Assembly: GCF_001298265.1 (NCBI RefSeq)
Contig: NZ_LGSZ01000054.1
Coordinates: 42,396 to 106,395, forward strand
Length of the DNA: 64,000 nucleotides
Source: Allobosea vaviloviae
Lineage (GTDB): Bacteria; Pseudomonadota; Alphaproteobacteria; Rhizobiales; Beijerinckiaceae
Reading direction: 5' to 3'
Position numbers and translations under genes: made by a program. A model generated the notes under the pieces. That model searched no databases. It had not been told where the DNA came from and was given only the letters and a program-made list of their open reading frames with translations. This document shows positions 7,239 to 15,341 of the stretch, piece after piece (positions within the stretch are counted from its first letter, which is position 1; every line of letters begins with the position of its first letter).

Positions 7239-9238
7239 GCACGTTTGTCGATAGTTACGTCCAGCCTCTGCTCGCATTCGCTGGCCAGAACGTATGGCTT
7301 GTCGCCTTCATCGTGTTCGTCGCGGCGTTGTCGGAAGCGATCGTGTTGATCGGCGCGATCATTCCCGGGACAGCCATCATCCTGGCCGCGGCGGCGATCA
7401 TTGGTGCTAGCCACCTTTCTGTCTGGCCGGTTCTGATCGCGGCCATTGCCGGGGCGATCGTTGGTGACGGCATCTCCTTTTGGATGGGGCACCACTACAA
7501 GCACCAGATCGTGCGGATTTGGCCTTTCAGCCGCTATCCGGGACTTCTGGCAAAGGGGGATGCCTATTTTGATAGTCACGGCGGCAAGAGCGTCTTCATC
7601 GCGCGATTCCTGCCGGGTGTCCGGGCCGTCCTACCGATCTCGGCAGGGATGGCTGGAATGACCGTGGGCCGCTTCTACGCCGCTAATGTCTCGTCGGCAT
7701 TCGTCTGGGCTCCCGTTCACGTCCTCCCGGCGACGGCGCTTGGAGCGTCGATGGCGATCCTTGGCGATGCCAGCAGCCGTCTGCTGCTTGTTCTGGTCGT
7801 CGTCGGCCTTGCCGTCGCGGGCGCGATCCTGTTGGCCTGGCTGGCCTGGTCGAGAGTTTTGCCTTTGCTCGGCGCTTGGCAGGAACGCCTGCTCGCTTGG
7901 GCCAGAGGCCGAAACGGCTGGTTCGCACACACCGTTCGACGCTTGCTGGACCCCGATATTCCTGACGACCGGACCGTGGCGTTGCTGGTTGCTGGATTTG
8001 CAGTCGCGCTGCTCGGCTTCGTCAATCTTGTCGAGGACGTCGTGGCTCGCGGCGAACTCGCCCGTGCCGATCTGGCCATCAGCAATCTCATCCAGAGCCT
8101 GCGCATCGATGCCGGCGACCGGATTATGATCGTCGTGACGAGCTTCGGGGACGGGGTCGTGATCGCGGCGCTGGCGGTGGTCGCGTTGACCTGGCTGGCT
8201 TGGCGACGCAGTTGGCGCCTGGCTGGCGGCCTGGCGATCCTGCTGATCGCGACCGCCGCCTTTGTGCCGCTCCTCAAGTCAACGATCCAGATCGCTCGGC
8301 CGTTGGCGATGTATAGCGGCGCCGAAGCCTATAGCTTCCCCAGCGGGCATGCGACCTTCGCTGCGACATTCTTCGGCTTTGTGGGCTGGCTGACACTGAG
8401 AGGCCTGCCGGGGCGATGGCGCTGGTTACCCATCGTCCTGGCTGCAGGCACTGTGGGCTTGATCGCAACATCGCGCATCTATCTGGCGGCACACTGGCCC
8501 TCCGACGTACTCGCCGGCACGATCTTCGGACTCGGCACGACACTGATCATCGCTCTTGTCTTCCGAAAGGACGACCTGACGCAGGCGCGTCCCGCATGGC
8601 TCGGCCTGGCTTTGTGCGGCGCTTTCCTGATGGTCGGTTCGCTGCACGTTTATCGAACGCTTCCGGCAGCCGAACAACGGTATGTGCGCTCATTGCCGCA
8701 AGCCGCGGCGACCAAGGCGGAATGGGAAACATCGGCCTGGGCGACCCTACCGCAGCATCGCATCGACCTTGAGGGGGACACCAAGGAGCCGATCGTTCTG
8801 CAATGGGCCGGGTCGCCTGCCGCGCTGCAAAGTGCGTTGCAGAAAGAGGGTTGGTCAGTCCCCAAACCGTGGTCGATCAATGTCGTGCCGACGTTTCTGT
8901 CGCCTCGACCGGCGCTCGGCGAAATGCCGGTGCTGCCACGCCTCAGCAGTGGCCAATCGCCAGTCCTCACCCTGATGCAGATGTCCGCGGATGGAGCGAC
9001 CCGTCGCGTGCTCAGCGCCTGGCTGACGCCGCTGACAATCTCCGACTTGAAAGCGTCGCCAGTACTGGCGGCCTCCATCGTGACCGAGACCCTGTCGCAG
9101 CCGCTGAACCTGCTGGCGCTGCCACGTTCTGTGTCGGCGCCACCCATCGGTGCGAACTTCTTTGACCGTCTCGGACAGACAATCGCGGTGCGAGAGCGAG
9201 CTGGAACCGAACCCGTCGTTCTTGCCGTTGCCGATTGA
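7235..9238 (+). CDS. DedA-PAP2-LssY three-domain membrane protein
   Basis: 667 residues. Residues ~1-200 are a DedA/SNARE-associated domain (GAIIPGTAIILAAAAIIG; FIARFLPGVRAVLPISAGMAGM with the conserved FxRFxPGxR). Residues ~235-445 are a PAP2 phosphatase with all three signature parts: KSTIQIARP, PSGHATF and SRIYLAAHWPSD. The remaining ~200 residues match the LssY-type C-terminal region and are probably periplasmic. Likely roles are lipid flipping and dephosphorylation of undecaprenyl or phosphatidyl lipids; this is family inference. It is coupled to the kinase gene by ATGA, so it belongs to the same transcript. Confidence 0.85.
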   Translation: MSTFVDSYVQPLLAFAGQNVWLVAFIVFVAALSEAIVLIGAIIPGTAIILAAAAIIGASHLSVWPVLIAAIAGAIVGDGISFWMGHHYKHQIVRIWPFSRYPGLLAKGDAYFDSHGGKSVFIARFLPGVRAVLPISAGMAGMTVGRFYAANVSSAFVWAPVHVLPATALGASMAILGDASSRLLLVLVVVGLAVAGAILLAWLAWSRVLPLLGAWQERLLAWARGRNGWFAHTVRRLLDPDIPDDRTVALLVAGFAVALLGFVNLVEDVVARGELARADLAISNLIQSLRIDAGDRIMIVVTSFGDGVVIAALAVVALTWLAWRRSWRLAGGLAILLIATAAFVPLLKSTIQIARPLAMYSGAEAYSFPSGHATFAATFFGFVGWLTLRGLPGRWRWLPIVLAAGTVGLIATSRIYLAAHWPSDVLAGTIFGLGTTLIIALVFRKDDLTQARPAWLGLALCGAFLMVGSLHVYRTLPAAEQRYVRSLPQAAATKAEWETSAWATLPQHRIDLEGDTKEPIVLQWAGSPAALQSALQKEGWSVPKPWSINVVPTFLSPRPALGEMPVLPRLSSGQSPVLTLMQMSADGATRRVLSAWLTPLTISDLKASPVLAASIVTETLSQPLNLLALPRSVSAPPIGANFFDRLGQTIAVRERAGTEPVVLAVAD

Positions 9239-9411
9239 GGCGTTTGCCGAATCGATGCTGGCCCGACGGGTCAGCCCGACCCGCTCGGTTGGAGAGACCG
9301 CGAGCTGCGTTGGGAATTTGTCATGAACTGGACAAGCCCGCCTCATCCCGGCGGGACTAGACCATTTCTCATGGCCGCGCTGGCGACCAGTCAACGCCAC
9401 GGAGATCCATC

Positions 9412-10917
9412 ATGGCAGTCTCGAAGAACACCTCAACCTTGTCATCCCGTAAACGCTGGATGGCGTCCGTCGCCGCACTGGCCATGTTGGCCGGCAGCTC
9501 CTATGGCGTCATGACTTTCGCGGGTGCGCATGACGCGCGCGCAGCCCAGGTCGTCACCAGCGACCTCGCAGCTCAGACTATGCCGTCGTTCTCGACGGTC
9601 GTGCAGCGGGTGAAACCCGCTGTCGTCTCGGTGAAGGTCAAGCTCGATGCGGGCATCACCAAAACCGCCGATCTGTCGGAACAACTCGACAACCTTCCGC
9701 CGCAGATCCAGGAATTCTTCAAGCGCTTCGGCCAACAGGACCAGTCGCCGGCGTCTCCTCGCGCGCGGCAGGCGCCGGCTATGGCGCAGAGTTCGGGCTT
9801 CTTCATCTCGGCGGACGGCTATGTCGTGACCAACAATCATGTCGTCGAGAATGCCAAGGAGGTGACGATCACCCGCAGCGATGGAACCGAGCTCGCGGCC
9901 AAGGTCGTGGGCACGGATCCAAAGACCGATCTTGCGCTGCTGAAGGTCGCCACCAAGGGCGACTATCCTTTTGTCGCGCTCGCTCGCGAGGCCCCGATGG
10001 TCGGCGACTGGGTTGTAGCAATCGGCAATCCGTTCGGCCTCGGTGGCACGGTCACCGCGGGGATCGTCTCGGCGCATGGCCGCGACATCGGCTCGGGACC
10101 CTATGACGACTATCTCCAGATCGACGCGCCGATCAACAAGGGCAACTCCGGCGGGCCGACCTTCAATCTCAAGGGCGAGGTCGTCGGCGTGAATACGGCG
10201 ATCTTCTCGCCGTCGGGGGGCAGCGTCGGTCTCGCCTTCGCCATCCCCGCTTCCACCGTCACCTCGGTCGTGGACCAGCTCGAGCATGGCGGCAGGGTCA
10301 ATCGCGCCTATCTCGGCGTGCGCGTGCAGCCGGTGACTCAGGATCTGGCTGACGGTCTCGGATTGCCGACAGCAGCCGGCGCGCTCATCGACACCGCCGA
10401 GCCCGGCACGCCAGCCGCGGCCGCAGGGCTCAAATCGGGCGACGTCATTACAAAGATGAATGGCGTCACGATCAAGGACGCTCGGGAACTGACCCGCAAA
10501 GTCGGCGCCATGAAGTCGAACGACAAGGCCGAGTTCACCTACTTGCGGGACGGCAAGGAACTGACTGCGAATGTGGCCCTCGCAGTCCAGAACGACGAGC
10601 GACAGGCGAAGGCCGATTCCTCGTCCCCCGACGCCAAGTCGATCCTCGGCGTGAAGCTCGCGCCTGCGAAGGCCGTGCCGGGGGCCGGCGACGTCGGTGT
10701 CGTCGTCGTAGGCGTCGATCCCGATGGGCAGGGCGCCGCCAAGGGGTTGGCGGAAGGCAGCATCATCCTCGAGGTCGCGGGAAAGCCGGTCGATAGGCCC
10801 GAACAGGTCAAGTCGGGGCTGGAGCAGGCTCGCAAGGACGGAAAGAAGGCCGCACTGCTGAAAATTAAGACAGCCGATGGATCACGGTTCATGGCGGTGA
10901 CATTCGCCGCTGGATGA
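9412..10917 (+). CDS. HtrA/Deg-family periplasmic serine protease
   Basis: 501 residues. A signal peptide (~1-45, ending DARAA) leads to a trypsin-like domain with His143 (NNHVVENA), Asp173 (TDLALLK) and Ser246 (GNSGGPT). Two PDZ domains follow at ~290-390 and ~405-500. The length and the insertion after PAVVSVKVK fit DegP/DegQ. It degrades or refolds misfolded periplasmic proteins, sensible beside an envelope-sensing kinase. A 173-bp gap containing a GC hairpin (9337-9355) separates it from the previous gene, so it may have its own promoter. A strong terminator follows at 10991. Confidence 0.93.
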   Translation: MAVSKNTSTLSSRKRWMASVAALAMLAGSSYGVMTFAGAHDARAAQVVTSDLAAQTMPSFSTVVQRVKPAVVSVKVKLDAGITKTADLSEQLDNLPPQIQEFFKRFGQQDQSPASPRARQAPAMAQSSGFFISADGYVVTNNHVVENAKEVTITRSDGTELAAKVVGTDPKTDLALLKVATKGDYPFVALAREAPMVGDWVVAIGNPFGLGGTVTAGIVSAHGRDIGSGPYDDYLQIDAPINKGNSGGPTFNLKGEVVGVNTAIFSPSGGSVGLAFAIPASTVTSVVDQLEHGGRVNRAYLGVRVQPVTQDLADGLGLPTAAGALIDTAEPGTPAAAAGLKSGDVITKMNGVTIKDARELTRKVGAMKSNDKAEFTYLRDGKELTANVALAVQNDERQAKADSSSPDAKSILGVKLAPAKAVPGAGDVGVVVVGVDPDGQGAAKGLAEGSIILEVAGKPVDRPEQVKSGLEQARKDGKKAALLKIKTADGSRFMAVTFAAG

Positions 10918-10990
10918 TGAACGGCCGCGCTTGGAGCGTCGTTCTGCGGACAGCCCCCCAAATGCCATCGCAGGATAGCGCGCCGGGGAG

Positions 10991-11023
10991 AATGGCGGAG
11001 GGAGGAATCCCTTCGCCATTTTT
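10991..11023 (+). terminator. Rho-independent terminator after the HtrA gene
   Basis: Arms AATGGCG-AGGGA and TCCCT-CGCCATT pair around a short GGAA-type loop, and a run of five T follows. It lies 74 bp after the protease stop and ahead of the convergent chrB-like gene. Confidence 0.8.
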
Positions 11024-11065
11024 CGGGAAGTCGGGCAGTCGCCATGGCGAAGATATCGCCGGCTG

Positions 11066-11632
11066 CTAAGGCGGCCCGGGCTCCCCTGCGGGCCTGTTCT
11101 CGGCTTGAGCGGCAAATACGTTATGCGCGTAGGCATCGAGGATGGCCTCCGATCGGACCAACCGTTCGATTGCCTCCTTGTTGAGGGGAGCTCCGTAGAA
11201 ATCGAGCTTCTGGATTTTGGCGATCCAGGTTTTGAACTTGGTCAGCTCCTGCTCGTTTTCCCCCAGTTCCGCATAGGTAAAGTGCTGAATTGTGGTCTCA
11301 TATGCGATCTCCGCCTCGAATGCGACGCACTTCTCGATGAATTCCTTGTATTCGTCGTCTCGATCGGCATTGAAACGACTGATGATCTTGTCCTGCTGCT
11401 TCTGGTCAAGGCCGATTGTTGCCAGTAGCAGGGCCTCGCCCTCGGCCTCGGCGATCTCGTTTTCGAGCATTTTCAGACGGCGCAGATGGTCGTCGGTCTT
11501 GGGCAGCACGCAGACGCCCCCCTGCAGATAGACCGCGCCCATGCCTTTGAGCTTGCGCCAGATCGAGACGCGTTTGCGGGCAGGCTCTGTCGGGACCTTG
11601 TAGGTCAACAGCAACCATTCGAGAGTCGGCAT
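11066..11632 (-). CDS. ChrB N-terminal-domain protein (chromate resistance regulator)
   Basis: 188 residues. The start (MPTLEWLLLTYKVPTEPARKRVSIWRKLK) and VYLQGGVCVLP are recognisable as the ChrB N-terminal domain, which in full-length ChrB precedes an exported chromate-resistance domain that is absent here. ChrB proteins repress chrA and respond to chromate. No chrA is present in the window; instead a divergent COG4280 membrane gene starts 118 bp away. A perfect palindrome at 11646-11661 just upstream is a likely operator for this protein. Confidence 0.8.
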   Translation of the reverse strand: MPTLEWLLLTYKVPTEPARKRVSIWRKLKGMGAVYLQGGVCVLPKTDDHLRRLKMLENEIAEAEGEALLLATIGLDQKQQDKIISRFNADRDDEYKEFIEKCVAFEAEIAYETTIQHFTYAELGENEQELTKFKTWIAKIQKLDFYGAPLNKEAIERLVRSEAILDAYAHNVFAAQAENRPAGEPGPP

Positions 11633-11645
11633 TGAACCTCTTGAT

Positions 11646-11661
11646 TGTTACGGTCGTAACA
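11646..11661. promoter_or_regulatory. Palindromic operator candidate between chrB-like and COG4280 genes
   Basis: TGTTACG-GT-CGTAACA is a perfect 7-bp inverted repeat located 14 bp upstream of the chrB-like start, in an AT-rich patch with a TATAAAA string. Its position fits autoregulation by the ChrB-like protein and possible control of the divergent gene at 11751. Confidence 0.5.
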
Positions 11662-11750
11662 TATAAAAAACGACATCGTCACGGATCGGGCGTTTGCCAT
11701 CGTGACAGGCCGATGGCCAGAAGGCCATCTCCATCCGAAAGTAGGCGACC

Positions 11751-12497
11751 ATGACGACATGGGCCACTGCCGCTCCCGCGATCTCCGCAGCCTTTCTCGG
11801 CTCTTTGGTCGAGGTCGTCGAAGCGTTCACCATCGTGCTCGCGGTCGGCACGGTTCGCGGCTGGCGGCCTGCCTTGACGGGGGCCGTGGCTGGTCTCGCC
11901 CTTCTGGTTGCCCTCGTCTTGACGCTCGGCCCCGTCCTGGATCAGGTCCCGATCCAGGCGTTGCAGCTTTTCGTCGGCGTGCTTCTGCTGCTGTTCGGTT
12001 TGCGCTGGCTGCGAAAGGCGATCCTGCGTTCGGCCGGCATCATCCCGCTTCACGACGAAACGCTCGCCTTCTCCAGAGAATCGGCGCAACTGACCGACCT
12101 GGCCCGTCAACAGGAGAAGCATCTCGACTGGATCGCTGGCTTGGCGGCCTTCAAGGCAGTGGTGCTGGAGGGGGTCGAAGTCGTCTTCATCGTCATCGCG
12201 GTCGGCGCAGGCCGAGGCCTGCTGTGGCCGGCGAGCCTCGGGGCGCTTGCGGCATGCCTGCTCGTGCTGACGATCGGGCTCGTGGTTCGCAAGCCGCTCG
12301 CGCGCATCCCCGAGAACACGCTCAAATTCGGCGTGGGCGTCATGCTCTCGGCCTTCGGCCTGTTCTGGACCGGCGAGGGCCTCGGGATCGCATGGCCGGG
12401 ACGGGACCTGGCCATCCTGGCCTTCGCGGCGCTCTTCCTTGCGACGGGCTTGGGGCTCGCCGCCATCATCCGCCGCCAACGGCAGGAGTTCGCCTGA
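11751..12497 (+). CDS. COG4280 multi-pass membrane protein
   Basis: 248 residues with about seven helices. Two acidic intramembrane motifs occur, LVEVVEAFTIVLAVG near residue 20 and LEGVEVVFIVIAVG near residue 140, arranged as an internal duplication as in cation transporters of the UPF0016/LysE/FTR1 style. I recognise the family as COG4280 (predicted membrane protein). The paired Glu residues suggest metal-ion transport, but the substrate is unknown. The stop overlaps the next ATG by one base. It diverges from a ChrB-like regulator, where chrA would normally be. Confidence 0.7.
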   Translation: MTTWATAAPAISAAFLGSLVEVVEAFTIVLAVGTVRGWRPALTGAVAGLALLVALVLTLGPVLDQVPIQALQLFVGVLLLLFGLRWLRKAILRSAGIIPLHDETLAFSRESAQLTDLARQQEKHLDWIAGLAAFKAVVLEGVEVVFIVIAVGAGRGLLWPASLGALAACLLVLTIGLVVRKPLARIPENTLKFGVGVMLSAFGLFWTGEGLGIAWPGRDLAILAFAALFLATGLGLAAIIRRQRQEFA

Positions 12498-12706
12498 TGC
12501 AGATCTTCCGCCTTGTCCTGCGGGAGTTCGTCGGCATGTTCATCGACGACGAATTTCTCGCGCTGGCGATCCTGGCCGTCGTTGCGGCGGCGGCAATCCT
12601 GGCGTTCGGTCTCCAAGCGCCGATGATCTGGGCCGCCAGCGCCCTCATCGGCGGCTGCGTCGCTGTTCTGGCTGCGAGCGTGATCAGGGCTGGCCGCACC
12701 CCATGA
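12497..12706 (+). CDS. Small two-helix membrane protein
   Basis: 69 residues, starting within the TGATG that ends the upstream gene, so translation is coupled. It has an amphipathic start (MQIFRLVLREFVGMFIDDEF) and two hydrophobic helices (~22-40 and ~46-62). I do not recognise it as a named family. Its one-base overlap implies a subunit or regulator of the COG4280 protein. The following 124 bp to the convergent oxidase gene contains only a weak GCAGG/CCTGC hairpin. Confidence 0.65.
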   Translation: MQIFRLVLREFVGMFIDDEFLALAILAVVAAAAILAFGLQAPMIWAASALIGGCVAVLAASVIRAGRTP

Positions 12707-12830
12707 GATTTGGTGTCAGCAGGTTTGGCCTGCCGACGCTACCGCGCACATGAAACCGACAGGACCACCCGAGCGAGCCTCTCGATCAGACGCCATGCTG
12801 GCTGGCTCAATTGGTCGATCGATCTCGTCC

Positions 12831-14342
12831 CTACGCACCTGCGCGAAGGGTCCCCATCATGCCGAGATGTTCGTGCTCCAATATGTGGCAGTGATACATC
12901 CGGTCCCCGGGCATGTCCTGGACGATCTTGATGCGGACGGTTTCCTTGCTCGCAACGTTCACCGTGTCCTTCCAGGCCTTGAAAGGCGCGGCGACGCGCG
13001 TCCCAGATTTCTCCGTGTCGATGACCTGGAACTGGGTGCCGTGAATATGGAACGGGTGATCCATATCCGTCGGATTGACGATCTCCCAGATCTCAGGCTG
13101 GCCGACCTTCATCGTCTCGTCGATCCGTCCCGGTTCGAAGACCTTGCCGTTGATCAAAAACGTCATGCTCATTCCTCCGGGGCCACCCATCTTTATCGTC
13201 TCGCCGAAGACGAAGCGTTTGGTGATCGTTGAGGCGCCGAGGTCGGCGATGGCGCGCAGCTTGGAAGGCAGCGGCGGGATGGAGGCCGCAGCGGAGCCGG
13301 TGACGGAGATCGTCATCAGGTCGACGGCGGCGGCCGACGGCGCGCCGGGTCCCATCCAGCCGCGGTCGTAGGTCAGGCTCTGGACCGTGACCGATCGTTG
13401 GCTTCCATCGAATGGAACGAGCACCTCGGCACGTTCGGCAGGCGCCAGCAGAACCTCTGTCATATCGGCAACCGGCGCCTCCAGGAGCCCGCCGTCCGAG
13501 CCGATGAGCGCGAATTTGATGCCGCCGAAACTGATGCGCAGATAACCGGCGTTCAATGCATTGTAGAGACGAAAGCGCCGGCGGGTCCCAGCTTCGAGGC
13601 TGAGCTCTGGCTTGTAGGCCCCGTTTACGAGAACGAAATCGCCCTGCCGTCCGTTCATCAAATCGACCGGCGTGCTCGCGGGCATGGTCGCGTCCGACGC
13701 CAGACGCATGTCAGTAAAAAAGAGCGGCGTGTCGCCAAAGGCCGCCGGAACGGGATCTTCGCCGCGCGGCTTGACGATGAAGGCGCCGGCGAGGCCCCTA
13801 TAAACCTGTTCAGCGGTGAATTTGTGCGGGTGCGGATGATACCAGTAGGATCCCGCGCTTCCTTCGGGAAGGCGGAATTCATAGGTCCGCCTCTCGCCGC
13901 TCGTGACCGGGTTCATCGGATTTCCGTCCTGTTCGGCGGGAACTGGCATCCCGTGCCAGTGGATCGTGCTCTCCTGTCCTGGAATTGCGTTCACCAAGGT
14001 GATCCGGACGAGATCGCCTTCCCGGGCAACGAAGCAGGGCCCCGGGCTCATGCCGTTATAGGCCAGGATCGGCGTCTTCATCCCGCGAACGATTTCAGCG
14101 GAAGCAGGCGATGCACGAAGTTCTGCGACCAGCTCCCCATTCGCGCCTGTGCCGACTTCCTTCAGCATCGGCAAGGGTTGGCCTTCGATCGGCTGGATCA
14201 CGGTTTTCGGCGGGACCGCACCACCGTGTTGCATGCCAGGCATGCTGGACATCTGGGCAAAGCCGTAGCGAGCGGCCATGGTGCCCGTGGCAAGAATGCC
14301 GGCGCTCGCGAGCAAGTTTCTGCGGTTCACGATAGACTCCAT
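12831..14342 (-). CDS. Periplasmic multicopper oxidase (CueO/CopA-like)
   Basis: 503 residues. The N-terminus has NRRNLLASAG and a hydrophobic stretch, consistent with Tat export of a folded copper enzyme. All four copper-binding blocks are visible: TIHWHGMP, YWYHPHPHKF, DHPFHIHGTQF and YHCHILEHEHLGMMG, the last giving the type 1 His, Cys, His and Met ligands. A Met/His stretch (MSSMPGMQHGG) follows the signal. Likely activity is Cu(I) or Fe(II) oxidation in the periplasm. It is transcribed alone, divergent from the VIT1-like gene 116 bp away. Confidence 0.92.
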   Translation of the reverse strand: MESIVNRRNLLASAGILATGTMAARYGFAQMSSMPGMQHGGAVPPKTVIQPIEGQPLPMLKEVGTGANGELVAELRASPASAEIVRGMKTPILAYNGMSPGPCFVAREGDLVRITLVNAIPGQESTIHWHGMPVPAEQDGNPMNPVTSGERRTYEFRLPEGSAGSYWYHPHPHKFTAEQVYRGLAGAFIVKPRGEDPVPAAFGDTPLFFTDMRLASDATMPASTPVDLMNGRQGDFVLVNGAYKPELSLEAGTRRRFRLYNALNAGYLRISFGGIKFALIGSDGGLLEAPVADMTEVLLAPAERAEVLVPFDGSQRSVTVQSLTYDRGWMGPGAPSAAAVDLMTISVTGSAAASIPPLPSKLRAIADLGASTITKRFVFGETIKMGGPGGMSMTFLINGKVFEPGRIDETMKVGQPEIWEIVNPTDMDHPFHIHGTQFQVIDTEKSGTRVAAPFKAWKDTVNVASKETVRIKIVQDMPGDRMYHCHILEHEHLGMMGTLRAGA

Positions 14343-14458
14343 CTGATTTCATGAAAGCCGATGCTTTGCCGCCCCTTGTTTATTGCTTTTGTGTCGTTCA
14401 TCCAGTGACAAATTGTAACGCCCTGCCCACGCGATCCCAGTAATGAAGGCCGCCGCTC

Positions 14459-15154
14459 ATGAGAATGACTCACGCCGAAAATCATCTCGTTGCGCGGATC
14501 GGCTGGCTGCGCGCCGCCGTTCTGGGCGCTAATGACGGCATTATCTCAACGGCCAGTCTTATGGTCGGCGTTGCTTCTGCCGCGAGTTCATCGGGAGAGG
14601 TGATGGTTGCCGGCGTGGCTGGCCTCGTGGCTGGCGCCATGTCAATGGCAGCGGGCGAGTACGTCTCCGTCAGCTCTCAGTCCGATACGGAAAACGCCGA
14701 CCTCGCACGCGAGCGGATGGAACTGACAAGTCAGCCCGAACTGGAGACCGAAGAACTTACGCAAATCTATGTCGAACGTGGCGTCTCTCAGGGCCTGGCG
14801 CGTCAGGTCGCCGAGCAACTGATGGCCAAGGATGCGCTCGGCGCTCATGCTCGTGAAGAGCTTGGGATTACCGACGTTACGACAGCAAGGCCGATACAGG
14901 CAGCGCTGACATCCGCGGCGACATTCTCGGTCGGCGCTTTGCTGCCGATCATCGCCGCGACGCTGGCTTCACCGAGCCAGCTTGTCGCGATCGTGTCGGT
15001 GACGTCATTGATCTTTCTGGCTGCGCTTGGCGCATTGGGGGCAAAGGCCGGCGGTGCTGCGATTTTGCGGCCTACCATCCGGGTAGCATTCTGGGGGGCC
15101 TTCGCAATGGCCCTCACGGCAGGCGTTGGAGCACTTGTTGGAAAAGCCATATGA
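14459..15154 (+). CDS. VIT1/CCC1-family Fe/Mn transporter
   Basis: 231 residues. The N-terminus WLRAAVLGANDGIISTASLMVGVA and GLVAGAMSMAAGEYVSVSSQSDTE are the signature helices of the VIT1/CCC1 family, and a charged metal-binding-like helical hairpin (~75-140) precedes three C-terminal helices. These proteins move Fe(II) or Mn(II) out of the cytosol, by proton antiport. ATG 14459 or 14465 could start. The divergent multicopper oxidase suggests paired iron/copper handling. The stop lies inside a perfect 11-bp palindrome (15146-15169). Confidence 0.88.
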   Translation: MRMTHAENHLVARIGWLRAAVLGANDGIISTASLMVGVASAASSSGEVMVAGVAGLVAGAMSMAAGEYVSVSSQSDTENADLARERMELTSQPELETEELTQIYVERGVSQGLARQVAEQLMAKDALGAHAREELGITDVTTARPIQAALTSAATFSVGALLPIIAATLASPSQLVAIVSVTSLIFLAALGALGAKAGGAAILRPTIRVAFWGAFAMALTAGVGALVGKAI

Positions 15155-15169
15155 CGCTCGTCATATGGC
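15146..15169. repeat. Perfect palindrome at the 3' end of the VIT1-like gene
   Basis: GCCATATGACG-CT-CGTCATATGGC has 11-bp arms and a 2-bp centre, spanning the stop codon. There is no T-run, so it looks more like a protein-binding site or a transcript-stabilising hairpin than a terminator. The next 170 bp up to the convergent kinase gene hold nothing else I can identify. Confidence 0.5.
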
Positions 15170-15341
15170 CGATCCCGCGATCGTCGGCGTTATGCGTTTG
15201 ACGGCACAGCGATCAAGCTCATGGACGGTTTGGCAGGAGGTAAGGTTGGCATTGGCGTCTCAAATGCCATGATAGGCAGCTGCGGGGCGACGCCATCGGT
15301 GCAACACCGCTCGCGGCCGTTTTGAATGAGCGACAAGACTT

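Noticed and set aside
13398..14354. A 318-codon plus-strand frame across the multicopper oxidase
   Set aside because: Opposite strand of a complete oxidase with all copper motifs; no recognisable domain.
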